Positions 17,464 to 26,497 of a stretch of 34,699 nucleotides of DNA are shown one piece after another. The notes beneath the pieces were generated by a model. It was not told the DNA's origin, made no database searches, and saw only the letters and a program-made list of their open reading frames with translations. Origin of the DNA: Candidatus Peribacteria bacterium (lineage in GTDB: Bacteria; Patescibacteriota; Gracilibacteria; Peribacterales; Peribacteraceae); NCBI GenBank assembly GCA_023245775.1, contig JAHFJR010000015.1, positions 1 through 34,699 of the forward strand, in the 5' to 3' direction. Made by a program: the position numbers and the translations under genes. Numbering within the stretch: the first letter of the stretch is position 1; every line of letters starts with the position of its first letter.

Positions 17464-18468
17464 TCAGGATACCACAATCGTATCTTCGATCCTCATCCCC
17501 CATCTTCCCTCGAAGTAGAGTCCTGGTTCGATCGTGATGACCTCACATTGCTTGAGGATCTGACGCGGGGCCTTCCTAGATAGCGTGACACCCTCGTGAA
17601 TATCGAGGCCGAGTCCATGCCCGAGCGCGTGGGAAAATTCCTTGTCGTAGCCATACTTCTTCAGCACTTCTCTCGCACACCGGTCTAGCGAGCGATTGGT
17701 GACACCGACTCGCAGCGATTTCTCGACAACAACCTTCGCCTCTTTCAATGCCCGAAGCGCTCTGGCCTGATCGACCGTCGGTTGTACCGTGAAGTACACA
17801 CGACTGAAATCGCTGCAGTACCCATGGTAGGAGGCACCCATATCGATCTGCACGAGATCGCCTCTGCTGAGCCGACGCTGCGTCGGATGATGATGTGGAC
17901 GAGCCGTGTGCTCGCCGAAGGCGACGATGCTTGGAAACGCCATCCCCTCCGCACCACGCTTCCTACACTCTCTCTCCAGCTGCCATGCGATCTCCTGCTC
18001 TGTGACTCCGGATTTCAGAAGATGTGGCACCAAGCGGAGAACCGAGCGCGTGATCGAGCAAGCATGGCGAATGCATCGCAATTCCTCGGGATCTTTCGAC
18101 CGACGAAATTCTTCGAGGATACCGCTTGTTTGAACAAATTTTGTGTTCTTATATTTCTTCTTCCAGTAGGTATATCGTGCCATCGTCACGTTCTCGGATT
18201 CGATCCCAACCGTCCCAAGCTTTCCCAGCTGATCGGCAAGGAGAGTGAGTGAACACACGGTGATCCCCTTCTTGGCCTCTGCCTTGGCCACCTCCAGATA
18301 TCGAGCATCGGTGTAGAGTGTGAACCCCTGCTTCGTGACGAGGATGCAGCCAGCACTCACATCGAGACCACTCACATAGCGAATGTTTCGAAGATCCGTG
18401 ATCAAAAGAGCAGGGAGACGCGCACGTCTGAGAAGGAGCGTGGCTTTTGGATGCGCAGAACGAGTCAT
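17464..18468 (-). CDS. M24-family metallopeptidase (Xaa-Pro dipeptidase/aminopeptidase type)
   Basis: M24 peptidases use two metal ions to remove residues next to proline or N-terminal residues. The 334-residue protein has a creatinase-like N-terminal domain (about 8-115) and the pita-bread catalytic domain (about 125-334). All five metal ligands are present: D209 and D220 (in VQIDMG and YCSDFSR), H284 (ALGHGLG), E314 (TIEPGLY) and E328 (RIEDTIV), plus the HTARPHHHP substrate loop near 187-195. This pattern fits Xaa-Pro aminopeptidases rather than methionine aminopeptidase. The frame extends upstream to 18771 but would then be antisense to the pilin-like gene, so I chose ATG 18468. It is the first gene of a two-gene unit with the asparaginase. 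Confidence 0.9.
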   Translation of the reverse strand: MTRSAHPKATLLLRRARLPALLITDLRNIRYVSGLDVSAGCILVTKQGFTLYTDARYLEVAKAEAKKGITVCSLTLLADQLGKLGTVGIESENVTMARYTYWKKKYKNTKFVQTSGILEEFRRSKDPEELRCIRHACSITRSVLRLVPHLLKSGVTEQEIAWQLERECRKRGAEGMAFPSIVAFGEHTARPHHHPTQRRLSRGDLVQIDMGASYHGYCSDFSRVYFTVQPTVDQARALRALKEAKVVVEKSLRVGVTNRSLDRCAREVLKKYGYDKEFSHALGHGLGLDIHEGVTLSRKAPRQILKQCEVITIEPGLYFEGRWGMRIEDTIVVS

Positions 18469-18497
18469 AGGGAGATCTGGTAAAAGAAGCAGAAGTA

Positions 18498-18506
18498 TGG
18501 TATCAT
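18498..18506 (+). promoter_or_regulatory. Extended -10 promoter of the pilin-like/PKD operon
   Basis: TGG directly followed by TATCAT (18501-18506), about 26 nt before the ATG at 18533. No -35 is obvious, as is common with extended -10 promoters. Confidence 0.4.
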
Positions 18507-18532
18507 AAGAAGATTCTTTCACACCCATACTC

Positions 18533-18916
18533 ATGACGATCACGATGACTCCGCTTCGGCTACTCTGTCTCCTCGGATTCGCTCTCGTTGTCACCTTCCT
18601 GTGGACGCACAGTGCCGAGGCATCGGTGTACTGTAACACAGGCAACTGCGGACTGAACATCACGCCGATCGGCGGTGGCACGGCCACCGATACGAGTGTG
18701 CGTTCCCTCGTCATCAAGATCATCAATTTCATCCTGAATATCGTGCTGATCATCGCCGTGCTGGCCGTCATTATTGCCGGCGTCTACCTGATCACGAGTG
18801 GTGGAGACGAAGGTCAGAAAGATAAGGCGAAGAGCATTATCCTCTACGCTGCGATCGGCATCGTCGTCATCCTGCTATCACGGGTGCTGGTCACGTGGAT
18901 CAGCTCCATCTTCTGA
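18533..18916 (+). CDS. TrbC/VirB2-like small membrane protein (pilin type)
   Basis: The 127-residue protein has a signal peptide (about 1-30, ending SAEA), a short extracellular stretch with two cysteines (YCNTGNCG), then two membrane helices (about 62-85 and 100-122) joined by a charged loop GGDEGQKDKAK. This is the layout of TrbC/VirB2 pilins and of the many pilin-like proteins in candidate-phyla bacteria. Those form type IV secretion pili in conjugative systems; here no VirB4, VirD4 or other machinery is present, so its role is unknown. It is followed after 6 nt by the PKD protein gene, so the two are co-transcribed. Confidence 0.75.
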   Translation: MTITMTPLRLLCLLGFALVVTFLWTHSAEASVYCNTGNCGLNITPIGGGTATDTSVRSLVIKIINFILNIVLIIAVLAVIIAGVYLITSGGDEGQKDKAKSIILYAAIGIVVILLSRVLVTWISSIF

Positions 18917-18922
18917 AGCATC

Positions 18923-20950
18923 ATGCGTCTCTCTAGGGCACTCAGCATCGGCACGACATCAGCACTCGTCGCCATGCTCGCGCTCACCATCGCCTCTGCA
19001 CAGACCAGTGAAGATCTGAGGCAGAACACGATTCGCATCGAGGCGGGTCAAATACTAGAAGTCGGAACGGACAGCGCATCCACGAAATCTGAATTCAGCT
19101 GGATCCTGACGAAGGATCACAAATTTCAGAATGCACAGCGCACGCGTTTCTTCAGTACCCGACCCGCTCAGACAGGTGTGTACGTGCTCGACGTGAGCAT
19201 CCAGGATCCACTCCTGAACAAAAATGACTACCGTGCGTTCACGATTGCTGTGACGGACCCGAGTCCCCTGCCGCCACCGATACACGAGCAAAGCGGCTCG
19301 CCGAAAGCGATCCTACAAACGATCCCAGCAGCCATCGACGGAACGATCTACCTCCCACCGGAGGGGGGCATGATTTCGATCGAGAGTGCTGTATCGACCG
19401 GTACCATCAGCTCGTACTCGCTCGACCTCGACAGCACCATCGACTCCAACGGTGATGGAGACCCAAGCAACGACCACGACAACCAAGACACCTACGCCGA
19501 GAGGAGCGGTGTGCCACTCTGGTACTACCTGCTGCCGAGCGTTCAATCGAGAACGATCGCTCTGGTGGTAACGAATGCGGCGACCGGAGAGATGGACCGA
19601 ACGACACTCATGATCGCATTCACTCCGCCTCCACCCCCTAGGCCTCAAGCGCCACCGAGCAACCAGAGCTCTGAGATCGCTCTCAGGGGCTCCGGCATGA
19701 CTGTGCAAGTTGCACCGCGTCTAACGGACACCAACATCGCAGGCAGAGAACTACTCTACGAATGGGACTTCGGCGACCAGAGGAGAAGTTTGCTCACCCA
19801 TGCGACGCACACGTACACGGTGCCTGGCACCTTCGGCATCACGCTCACCGTGCGAGATCTCCAGAATGGCGAGACCATCTTCACAGGAACGCAGACCGTG
19901 ACGATCCAACCTACGATCGAGTCTCAGCCAAGCAACACGAGTTCGGGGGGCACTGCATCGAGTGCCGGAAGCAATCAGGCCGGATCCGCGCAGCCATCTT
20001 CCTTCGGATCGATCTTCAAGGTCCTCATGATCATTGTGCTGCTCCTTGGTCTTGCGATTGGACTCTATTGCCTCTTCCAGTGGATGAAGCGGAAGACGGG
20101 TGGACACCTCGAGAAGGCCCTCGAAAGCATGGAGAAGAACATTGTGAAGAGTGCTGGACCCGCCCCAGAGATCAAGATCGAGCCACTGAAGATCAAGAAA
20201 GAAACACCCGTAGCGACCATGTCAGTGGCAGCCGATGACCTCATCGATCGTGAGAAATCGAAGACCGAGTTCACGAAGCCCTCCAGGGAGAGTGCGACCC
20301 CTATCACGAGCACAGCGCCCGTTCCGAGTTGGCTCGCGAAGGCATCAACACTGCCGCAGACGACCCCACCCCCTCCACCGAAGCCAACAGCCACTCCCAC
20401 ACCAACTCCGATCGTACCAACACCGACTCCAACACCCGCCGTGACGTCATCCGTCACATCGCCGGCGACCGCTCCCGTTCCAGATTGGCTGAAACAAGCC
20501 CCAAAGTCAGTGCAGACACCTGTTGCTGTGCCGCCGGCACCGACACCTGTGAAAGCTCCAGCACCGATAGCACGGCCTGTCGTAGCGCCGATCGTTCAAA
20601 CAAAACCGGCTGCACCACTTCTCGCACCGCTGCCAACACCAAAAGTCGGTGCAGCTGCGACGGCACCGAAACTCGAGAATACTGAACCAAAATCCGTGCA
20701 GACAAGAGAAACTTCTGCACCAGCTCTCAGCGCAAAACAACCTTCGGAAATGCAGAAGCAGACTGCTGCTGCGGCACTACCGAAACCACCGACACCCTCG
20801 AAACAAGCTCCTGTCACCACTGCGCCCATCATGAAAGATATTCCAGCATCAGAGGTAACCTCAAGCCTCAAGCCTCAAGCTTCCAACTCTCTTAACGACA
20901 CCGACCCACCGATCGCTTTCATCCAAGCGGATAGCCTGACAAAGAAGTAG
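18923..20950 (+). CDS. PKD-domain membrane protein with long Pro/Thr/Ala-rich cytoplasmic tail
   Basis: This 675-residue protein has a signal peptide (1-26), an extracellular part with beta-rich segments including a PKD domain (about 276-335, with YEWDFGD and THTYTVPGTFGITLTV), and one membrane helix (about 363-388) followed by KRK. The remaining nearly 290 residues are cytoplasmic by the positive-inside rule, rich in Pro, Thr, Ala and Lys. The tail contains two copies of a VPxWLxxA motif (about 466 and 518), and KSVQT occurs twice. PKD domains mediate adhesion or protein contacts. The tail looks like a disordered linear-motif region that could bind a cytoplasmic partner. It is co-transcribed with the pilin-like gene. 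Function unknown. Confidence 0.75.
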   Translation: MRLSRALSIGTTSALVAMLALTIASAQTSEDLRQNTIRIEAGQILEVGTDSASTKSEFSWILTKDHKFQNAQRTRFFSTRPAQTGVYVLDVSIQDPLLNKNDYRAFTIAVTDPSPLPPPIHEQSGSPKAILQTIPAAIDGTIYLPPEGGMISIESAVSTGTISSYSLDLDSTIDSNGDGDPSNDHDNQDTYAERSGVPLWYYLLPSVQSRTIALVVTNAATGEMDRTTLMIAFTPPPPPRPQAPPSNQSSEIALRGSGMTVQVAPRLTDTNIAGRELLYEWDFGDQRRSLLTHATHTYTVPGTFGITLTVRDLQNGETIFTGTQTVTIQPTIESQPSNTSSGGTASSAGSNQAGSAQPSSFGSIFKVLMIIVLLLGLAIGLYCLFQWMKRKTGGHLEKALESMEKNIVKSAGPAPEIKIEPLKIKKETPVATMSVAADDLIDREKSKTEFTKPSRESATPITSTAPVPSWLAKASTLPQTTPPPPPKPTATPTPTPIVPTPTPTPAVTSSVTSPATAPVPDWLKQAPKSVQTPVAVPPAPTPVKAPAPIARPVVAPIVQTKPAAPLLAPLPTPKVGAAATAPKLENTEPKSVQTRETSAPALSAKQPSEMQKQTAAAALPKPPTPSKQAPVTTAPIMKDIPASEVTSSLKPQASNSLNDTDPPIAFIQADSLTKK

Positions 20951-20956
20951 AGGGCA

Positions 20957-21121
20957 CTAGGTGCTGTTCACATACTTTTAGACTCCAATTCTTCGTCAAC
21001 GCAGGTCGAACACCTGCTCCGTTTGATTCTAGAAATACTTCCACCACAGGAGCACCCGTTCGGGGTGCGGAGACGCATGAAACTGAATCTGAGAGCCAAG
21101 ATATATGTGAACAGTACCTAG
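20957..21121. mobile_element. MITE-like element with 14-bp terminal inverted repeats and CTAG duplication
   Basis: GTGCTGTTCACATA at 20961-20974 is inverted at 21104-21117 with 13 of 14 matches (the odd pair is G-T, so RNA pairing is unbroken). Both ends are flanked by CTAG (20957-20960 and 21118-21121). The 157-bp unit encodes no protein and contains smaller hairpins (GCAGGT/ACCTGC; GCACCC/GGGTGC). A 4-bp CTAG duplication matches the YTAR target of IS5-type elements. The right CTAG holds the stop codon of the toxin gene. Alternatively the long stem is a bidirectional terminator between convergent genes, or a structured RNA. Confidence 0.5.
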
Positions 21122-21408
21122 GCTCCTCTCTGACGCTGCCGCAATTTCTGATGACTCACAAGCCAGAGACAAGTGACAATGAGTTTTTTCCCATCCCTGT
21201 GGTACACGAGCAACCAATCATGTTCGACATGCAATTCACGATACGAAGATAGCTTTCCATGCAATTGATGATCGAGAAAACCTTGAGGGAGAGCTACGTC
21301 ATAACGCAAACATCGAAGCGCCGCCTCCAGCCTTTTCTCATCTCCTCCTCGCTTCAGATACACGCGAACATCACGCATAAAGGCCTTCGTTCTGACGAGG
21401 GCAAACAT
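21118..21408 (-). CDS. YafQ/RelE-type mRNA interferase toxin
   Basis: The 96-residue protein has the YafQ-like C-terminal pattern: LHGKLSSYRELHVEHDWLLVY followed by a beta strand and a final SHQKL segment with the catalytic-type histidine. YafQ toxins cut mRNA in the ribosomal A site, and their partner antitoxin neutralises them. Its ATG overlaps the antitoxin stop (TGATG), the classic antitoxin-first toxin-antitoxin layout. The stop codon lies in the CTAG flanking the MITE-like element, which inserted without changing the toxin's reading frame. The protein looks intact. Confidence 0.85.
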   Translation of the reverse strand: MFALVRTKAFMRDVRVYLKRGGDEKRLEAALRCLRYDVALPQGFLDHQLHGKLSSYRELHVEHDWLLVYHRDGKKLIVTCLWLVSHQKLRQRQRGA

Positions 21409-21671
21409 CAGTTTGATCTGCAGGACTGAAGGAATGTACCGATATCATCGATGGGAATGACCGGTTCTTGCGCCCTGCGTACAATTTCATTCTCTTCCTC
21501 TTCCGTAAAGCCATTCACGGTGAGCGAAGGAAGAGGGAGGATTCCTCGTACTTCCATATGCGTGAGGTACACGCGAATGGCAGACGAGAGATCGAGGCCG
21601 TTGGCCTCCGCGACCCTCTGCGCCGCCTTCTTTAGTTTCACGGGGACTCGAATATGGATGGTGGTTGTCAT
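21408..21671 (-). CDS. RelB/DinJ-type antitoxin
   Basis: The 87-residue protein has a ribbon-helix-helix N-terminal part (TTTIHIRVPVKLKKAAQRVAEANGLDLSSAIRVYL is the usual DinJ pattern, described here in outline) and a charged C-terminal tail that should wrap the toxin. Such antitoxins dimerise, bind DNA and repress their own operon. ATG 21671 is preferred over the GTG at 21677 because it matches the family start (MTTTIHIR) and sits 6 nt after the -10 box. The promoter contains a palindrome that would be its operator. Confidence 0.85.
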   Translation of the reverse strand: MTTTIHIRVPVKLKKAAQRVAEANGLDLSSAIRVYLTHMEVRGILPLPSLTVNGFTEEEENEIVRRAQEPVIPIDDIGTFLQSCRSN

Positions 21672-21677
21672 GTACAC

Positions 21678-21706
21678 ATTGTATCAACTTGTGTAGACAA
21701 GTGCAA
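21678..21706 (-). promoter_or_regulatory. Promoter and operator of the first toxin-antitoxin operon
   Basis: On the minus strand, TTGCAC (21706-21701), a 17-nt spacer and TACAAT (21683-21678), ending 6 nt before the antitoxin ATG. A perfect inverted repeat, ACTTGT-GTAG-ACAAGT (21687-21702), fills the spacer and is the likely binding site for the ribbon-helix-helix antitoxin. Confidence 0.7.
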
Positions 21707-21737
21707 GATCTTCAGCACCCTCGTAAACAAGATATTC

Positions 21738-21816
21738 TGGGGCGAGCGATGGGACTCGAACCCACGACCCTCTGGACCACAACCAGATGCTCTAACCAAG
21801 CTGAGCTACGCTCGCC
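21738..21816 (-). tRNA. tRNA-His (anticodon GUG), G-1 and CCA encoded
   Basis: On the minus strand the acceptor GCGAGCG pairs with CGCTCGC. An extra 5' G (G-1) faces C73, the mark of tRNA-His, and CCA is encoded. The anticodon stem TCTGG/CCAGA frames the loop TTGTGGT with anticodon GTG. The T-loop is TTCGAGT. The gene lies directly upstream of, and divergent from, hisS, so the tRNA and its synthetase are neighbours. Confidence 0.97.
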
Positions 21817-21870
21817 ATACGTCGGCAATAAAGATACTGTCCTGTGGTAGGACGCGGCCATGGTAAAGGA

Positions 21871-21906
21871 TTGGCATCCTCGTCACAAGCTGCTATACTC
21901 CGCGTC
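21871..21906 (+). promoter_or_regulatory. hisS promoter, predicted leaderless
   Basis: TTGGCA (21871-21876), a 17-nt spacer and TATACT (21894-21899) with an extended TGC. The -10 ends 7 nt before the ATG at 21907, so the transcript should start at the initiation codon. This is the clearest example of the pattern in the window. Confidence 0.7.
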
Positions 21907-23262
21907 ATGTCCGAACTGAAGTACCGATCCCCCAAAGGGGTGCACGATGTGCTCCCCGCTGACCACCAGTACATGACGTACATCAAGAAAGCCGTACGTC
22001 ACCGCGCACGTCAAGCGGGCTACAAGCGCATCGATCCACCGATCTTTGAAGAACGAGCCCTCTTCGAACGAGGCATCGGCAGTCATACCGACATCGTGGA
22101 GAAGGAACTGTTCAACGTCGGGCGCAAGGGTGCCGCTGACACCGCCGACAAAGACTACGCACTTCGCCCCGAGTTCACCGCGGGCATCTGCCGCAGCTAC
22201 ATCGAACATGGAATGCAGGAATTACCTCAACCCGTCGAGCTGTATGCCATCGGTCCGTGCTTCCGTTACGATCGACCGCAGAAGGGAAGGTATCGACAAT
22301 TCCACCAGTTCGACTTCGAGGTCATCGGTCTCTCGGACCCCAGTATCGATGCGCAGCTCATCCACGTCGTCTGGAAGGTCTTCGATGATCTGAAGATCCT
22401 CCGTCGCCTCAATCTGCAGATCAACAACATTGGGTCCAGCGATGACCGCAAGAACTACGTCCAAGCACTGAAGGATTACTTCGTCGGCAAAGAGAGAAAT
22501 TTGCCAGAGAAGGACCGCGAACGGCTCCAGACGAACCCTCTCCGCCTCCTCGACTCGAAGGAAGAGGACACGCAAATCCTCATCAAGATGGCACCAACAC
22601 TCGATCAATTCATTCATCCTGAGAGCAAGAAGTATCATACAGCGCTGCTCGAGTACCTCGATGCACTTGGCATCACGTACACGCAGAATACGAGCCTTGT
22701 GCGCGGTCTCGACTACTACAACCAGACCGTGTTCGAATTCTGGGACAGTTCCACGGGAGCACAGAATGCCGTGGGAGGTGGTGGGAGATACGACTATCTC
22801 ATCGAGCAACTGGGGGGGAAAGCGACACCAGGGGTAGGGTTCGCAGGTGGAATGGAGAGAATTCTGTGGCACATGCAGGAGGCAGGTGTCGAAGCTCCAA
22901 ACAAAGACCAAGTCGACGTCTTCGTCGCACAACTCGGACCGGAAGCGAAGAAGAAGTGCTTGATGCTCGTGAGCGAACTTCGTGACCTCGGTATCCACAC
23001 GGTCGGCGCCCTTGGCGAAGCAAGTCTGAAGAGTCAGATGCGCCTAGCAGACAGATTCCAAGCTAGGTACACGCTGCTCCTTGGGCAGATGGAAGTGAAG
23101 GAAGACACGATCATCCTGCGTGATATGGCTGCAGGGAAACAGAAGCAGATGCCATTCTCCAAAGTAGTTCCCGAGATCGTCAAGCTTCTTGGTGCAGAGC
23201 ACCTCGATCACTATTCGCTCATGGACAAATTCGGAAAGTTCAGCGATCCAGGGGAGGGGTAA
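21907..23262 (+). CDS. hisS: Histidyl-tRNA synthetase
   Basis: HisRS, a class II synthetase, charges tRNA-His with histidine and recognises G-1. From ATG 21907 the protein has 451 residues. Motif 2 is clear (FRYDRPQKGRYRQFHQFDFE region), the histidine-binding RGLDYYNQTVFE is present, and motif 3 reads GVGFAGGMERIL. The C-terminal anticodon-binding domain (about 335-430) is complete. The frame is open to 21844, but the -10 box and the family start MSELKYRSPKGVHDV indicate 21907. It faces the second toxin-antitoxin pair and is next to tRNA-His. Confidence 0.96.
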   Translation: MSELKYRSPKGVHDVLPADHQYMTYIKKAVRHRARQAGYKRIDPPIFEERALFERGIGSHTDIVEKELFNVGRKGAADTADKDYALRPEFTAGICRSYIEHGMQELPQPVELYAIGPCFRYDRPQKGRYRQFHQFDFEVIGLSDPSIDAQLIHVVWKVFDDLKILRRLNLQINNIGSSDDRKNYVQALKDYFVGKERNLPEKDRERLQTNPLRLLDSKEEDTQILIKMAPTLDQFIHPESKKYHTALLEYLDALGITYTQNTSLVRGLDYYNQTVFEFWDSSTGAQNAVGGGGRYDYLIEQLGGKATPGVGFAGGMERILWHMQEAGVEAPNKDQVDVFVAQLGPEAKKKCLMLVSELRDLGIHTVGALGEASLKSQMRLADRFQARYTLLLGQMEVKEDTIILRDMAAGKQKQMPFSKVVPEIVKLLGAEHLDHYSLMDKFGKFSDPGEG

Positions 23263-23273
23263 ATTCATGAATA

Positions 23274-23534
23274 CTATCGATAGACATCGTGGTCGCCGAC
23301 CGAAAGGAGAGCCACCGTGTCTTGTTTCTCGTAGCAGAACATCACTCGATAGCGATAATTGACAGAGAAGCTGAATCTGCCTTGTAACCGACCCTTCAGT
23401 TTGTGGGTATGCAAAGACGGTTGATGAGGATCTTTCAAAAACAGAGCGATTTTTTCACGTACCTCTTCCTTCAGGGGCTCGCTCAACTTGTCATACCGTC
23501 GAATGAATGTTGGTGTGTAGAAGAGCTCCAACAT
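23274..23534 (-). CDS. RelE/ParE-superfamily toxin
   Basis: The 86-residue protein has the RelE/ParE pattern: an N-terminal YTPTFIRRYDKL segment, a helical pair, then HKLKGRLQGRFSFSVNYRYRVMFCY, and a C-terminal LLSVGDHDVYR with a terminal tyrosine-arginine pair as in RelE/YoeB-type ribonucleases. The target (mRNA or gyrase) cannot be told from sequence. It follows the antitoxin stop after a single base, so the two are translated together. It is convergent with hisS. Confidence 0.82.
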   Translation of the reverse strand: MLELFYTPTFIRRYDKLSEPLKEEVREKIALFLKDPHQPSLHTHKLKGRLQGRFSFSVNYRYRVMFCYEKQDTVALLSVGDHDVYR

Positions 23535-23535
23535 T

Positions 23536-23745
23536 TTACCTGAGTGCAGCTGCTAATGTTTCCAAATCTCCAGAAAGCCTTGGTTCCTTTTCAGCACGCA
23601 GCACATCTTGCACAGCCTGTTCCTCGAGATACATCTTCAGAGCCTCACGCATCACGTGTGCCTTGCTCTCGACTCTGCCTTCTCGAACGAGTCCCTCGAG
23701 TGCTCTCAAAAGATCAGCCGGCAAGGGGACGGAGATGGTCGTCAT
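23536..23745 (-). CDS. Ribbon-helix-helix (CopG/ParD-like) antitoxin
   Basis: The 69-residue protein begins MTTISVPLPADLLRALEGLV, the beta-strand plus helix of the ribbon-helix-helix fold, with the second helix KAHVMREALKMYLEE. A short charged tail would bind the toxin. It likely represses its own promoter. Its ATG is 8 nt after a TATCAT box. The region upstream carries repeated TATGATA half-sites. Confidence 0.82.
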   Translation of the reverse strand: MTTISVPLPADLLRALEGLVREGRVESKAHVMREALKMYLEEQAVQDVLRAEKEPRLSGDLETLAAALR

Positions 23746-23752
23746 AGGAGAG

Positions 23753-23781
23753 TATGATAAAGTAATATGATACTATCATAT
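23753..23781 (-). promoter_or_regulatory. Operator/promoter of the second toxin-antitoxin operon
   Basis: A perfect 17-bp palindrome, ATATGATA-C-TATCATAT (23765-23781), lies upstream of the antitoxin, with another TATGATA half-site at 23753-23759. The minus-strand TATCAT (23759-23754) would be the -10 box, so a half-site overlaps it. This is the layout of an autorepressed ribbon-helix-helix operon. Confidence 0.65.
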
Positions 23782-23811
23782 AGAAAAAAGAGGGCTTCTG
23801 CAAGAGCACTA

Positions 23812-25908
<2,097 letters not shown>

Positions 25909-25966
25909 CTAGAGGACCAGAATCAATGGTCGATCATCGAGTAGTCGTGGCTTGCTGTAGCCAAAT

Positions 25967-26021
25967 AATTGACAATTATGCTATGTTATTGCTTGATATT
26001 ATATCAGACATGTTCTATACT
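25967..26021 (+). promoter_or_regulatory. csrA promoter with two palindromic operator candidates
   Basis: TTGATA (25993-25998), a 17-nt spacer and TATACT (26016-26021). A 13-bp palindrome TGATAT-T-ATATCA (25994-26006) covers the -35 box, and AATTG-A-CAATT (25967-25977) lies just upstream. The region 25900-26020 is AT-rich compared with coding DNA. A transcription factor site is likely; its protein is unknown. Confidence 0.6.
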
Positions 26022-26028
26022 GATACGT

Positions 26029-26088
26029 ATGCCAGAAGCGGTCATCAATCCAGCAGTACGCTGGTGCCGCGAGTGGCGACATGGCTAG
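26029..26088 (+). CDS. possible 19-residue leader peptide of csrA
   Basis: A short frame begins at the ATG 7 nt after the csrA -10 box and ends at TAG 26086-26088, just upstream of the csrA ribosome site (26093-26098). It is not conserved as far as I can tell. Its position fits the leaderless geometry. Ribosomes finishing it would be close to the csrA start, so it could tune csrA translation. It may also be chance. Confidence 0.25.
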   Translation: MPEAVINPAVRWCREWRHG

Positions 26089-26092
26089 AAAA

Positions 26093-26098
26093 AAGGAG
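26093..26098 (+). promoter_or_regulatory. Ribosome binding site deciding the csrA start
   Basis: AAGGAG lies 6 nt before ATG 26105. It contains GGA, the core of CsrA binding sites. It rules out the earlier ATG at 26081 as the main start. Confidence 0.7.
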
Positions 26099-26104
26099 AC
26101 TGCC

Positions 26105-26473
26105 ATGCTTGTTCTTTCGCGTCAGCGTGACGAGCAGATCGTCATCGGTGACAAAGTCGTCCTCGTCATGGTTCTCAGTATCAGAGGCGCACGAGTGAGA
26201 CTGCTCATTCAAGCGTCGACCTCTCTCGGCATCATGAGGGCCGAGAAGGTGTCGTACGAGGGTGAAAGGCCTATTCCCCAAGAAGGGGGCAATGGCTCCC
26301 TCGTCCTCTCCCGCAAAAAGGGCGAGAAAATTCTGATCGGGGACCACTTCGACCTCACCGTCGTTGAGGTCCGAGGAGATAAGGTGCGCATCGGCATCGA
26401 TGCCCCTACGGACGTTCCCGTCCACCGGATGGAGGTCTACAAGGCCATCCATGCGGAAGAACAAGAAGACTGA
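26105..26473 (+). CDS. csrA: Tandem (two-domain) CsrA RNA-binding regulator
   Basis: CsrA dimers bind GGA motifs in mRNA leaders and block or activate translation. Usual CsrA proteins have about 60-75 residues; this one has 122 and holds two copies of the fold. Domain 1 (1-56) begins MLVLSRQRDEQIVIGD and has the key arginines R6 and R45, but its usual AP-x5-HR region reads ASTSLGIMR. Domain 2 (64-117) is close to standard: SLVLSRKKGEKILIGD, VRIGIDAPTDVPVHRMEVY, with R70, H107 and R108. A linker of about 8 residues joins them. A single chain would carry both halves of the dimer, or two chains could form a four-domain assembly. FliW is not seen. The start is set by AAGGAG. Confidence 0.88.
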   Translation: MLVLSRQRDEQIVIGDKVVLVMVLSIRGARVRLLIQASTSLGIMRAEKVSYEGERPIPQEGGNGSLVLSRKKGEKILIGDHFDLTVVEVRGDKVRIGIDAPTDVPVHRMEVYKAIHAEEQED

Positions 26474-26475
26474 AT

Positions 26476-26497
26476 GCCATCGGCTGGAGCTGATGGC
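26476..26497 (+). promoter_or_regulatory. Hairpin with GGA tetraloop just after csrA
   Basis: GCCATCGGC (26476-26484) pairs over nine positions (one G-U) with GCTGATGGC (26489-26497), leaving the loop TGGA. GGA in a hairpin loop is the established CsrA binding signature, and this one begins 3 nt after the csrA stop. It is a candidate autoregulatory or RNA-sequestering site. Confidence 0.55.

Noticed and set aside
18533..20950. Complete type IV secretion or conjugation locus
   Set aside because: Only a pilin-like protein and a PKD protein are present; no VirB4, VirD4, relaxase or VirB6-like gene in the window.
20957..21121. Known structured RNA such as 6S RNA or tmRNA
   Set aside because: The long outer stem and small hairpins do not match either one. 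CTAG flanks and near-perfect ends fit a mobile element better, although an RNA role is not excluded.
22222..22998. 258-codon minus-strand frame opposite hisS
   Set aside because: Shadow of hisS with no promoter or recognisable motif.
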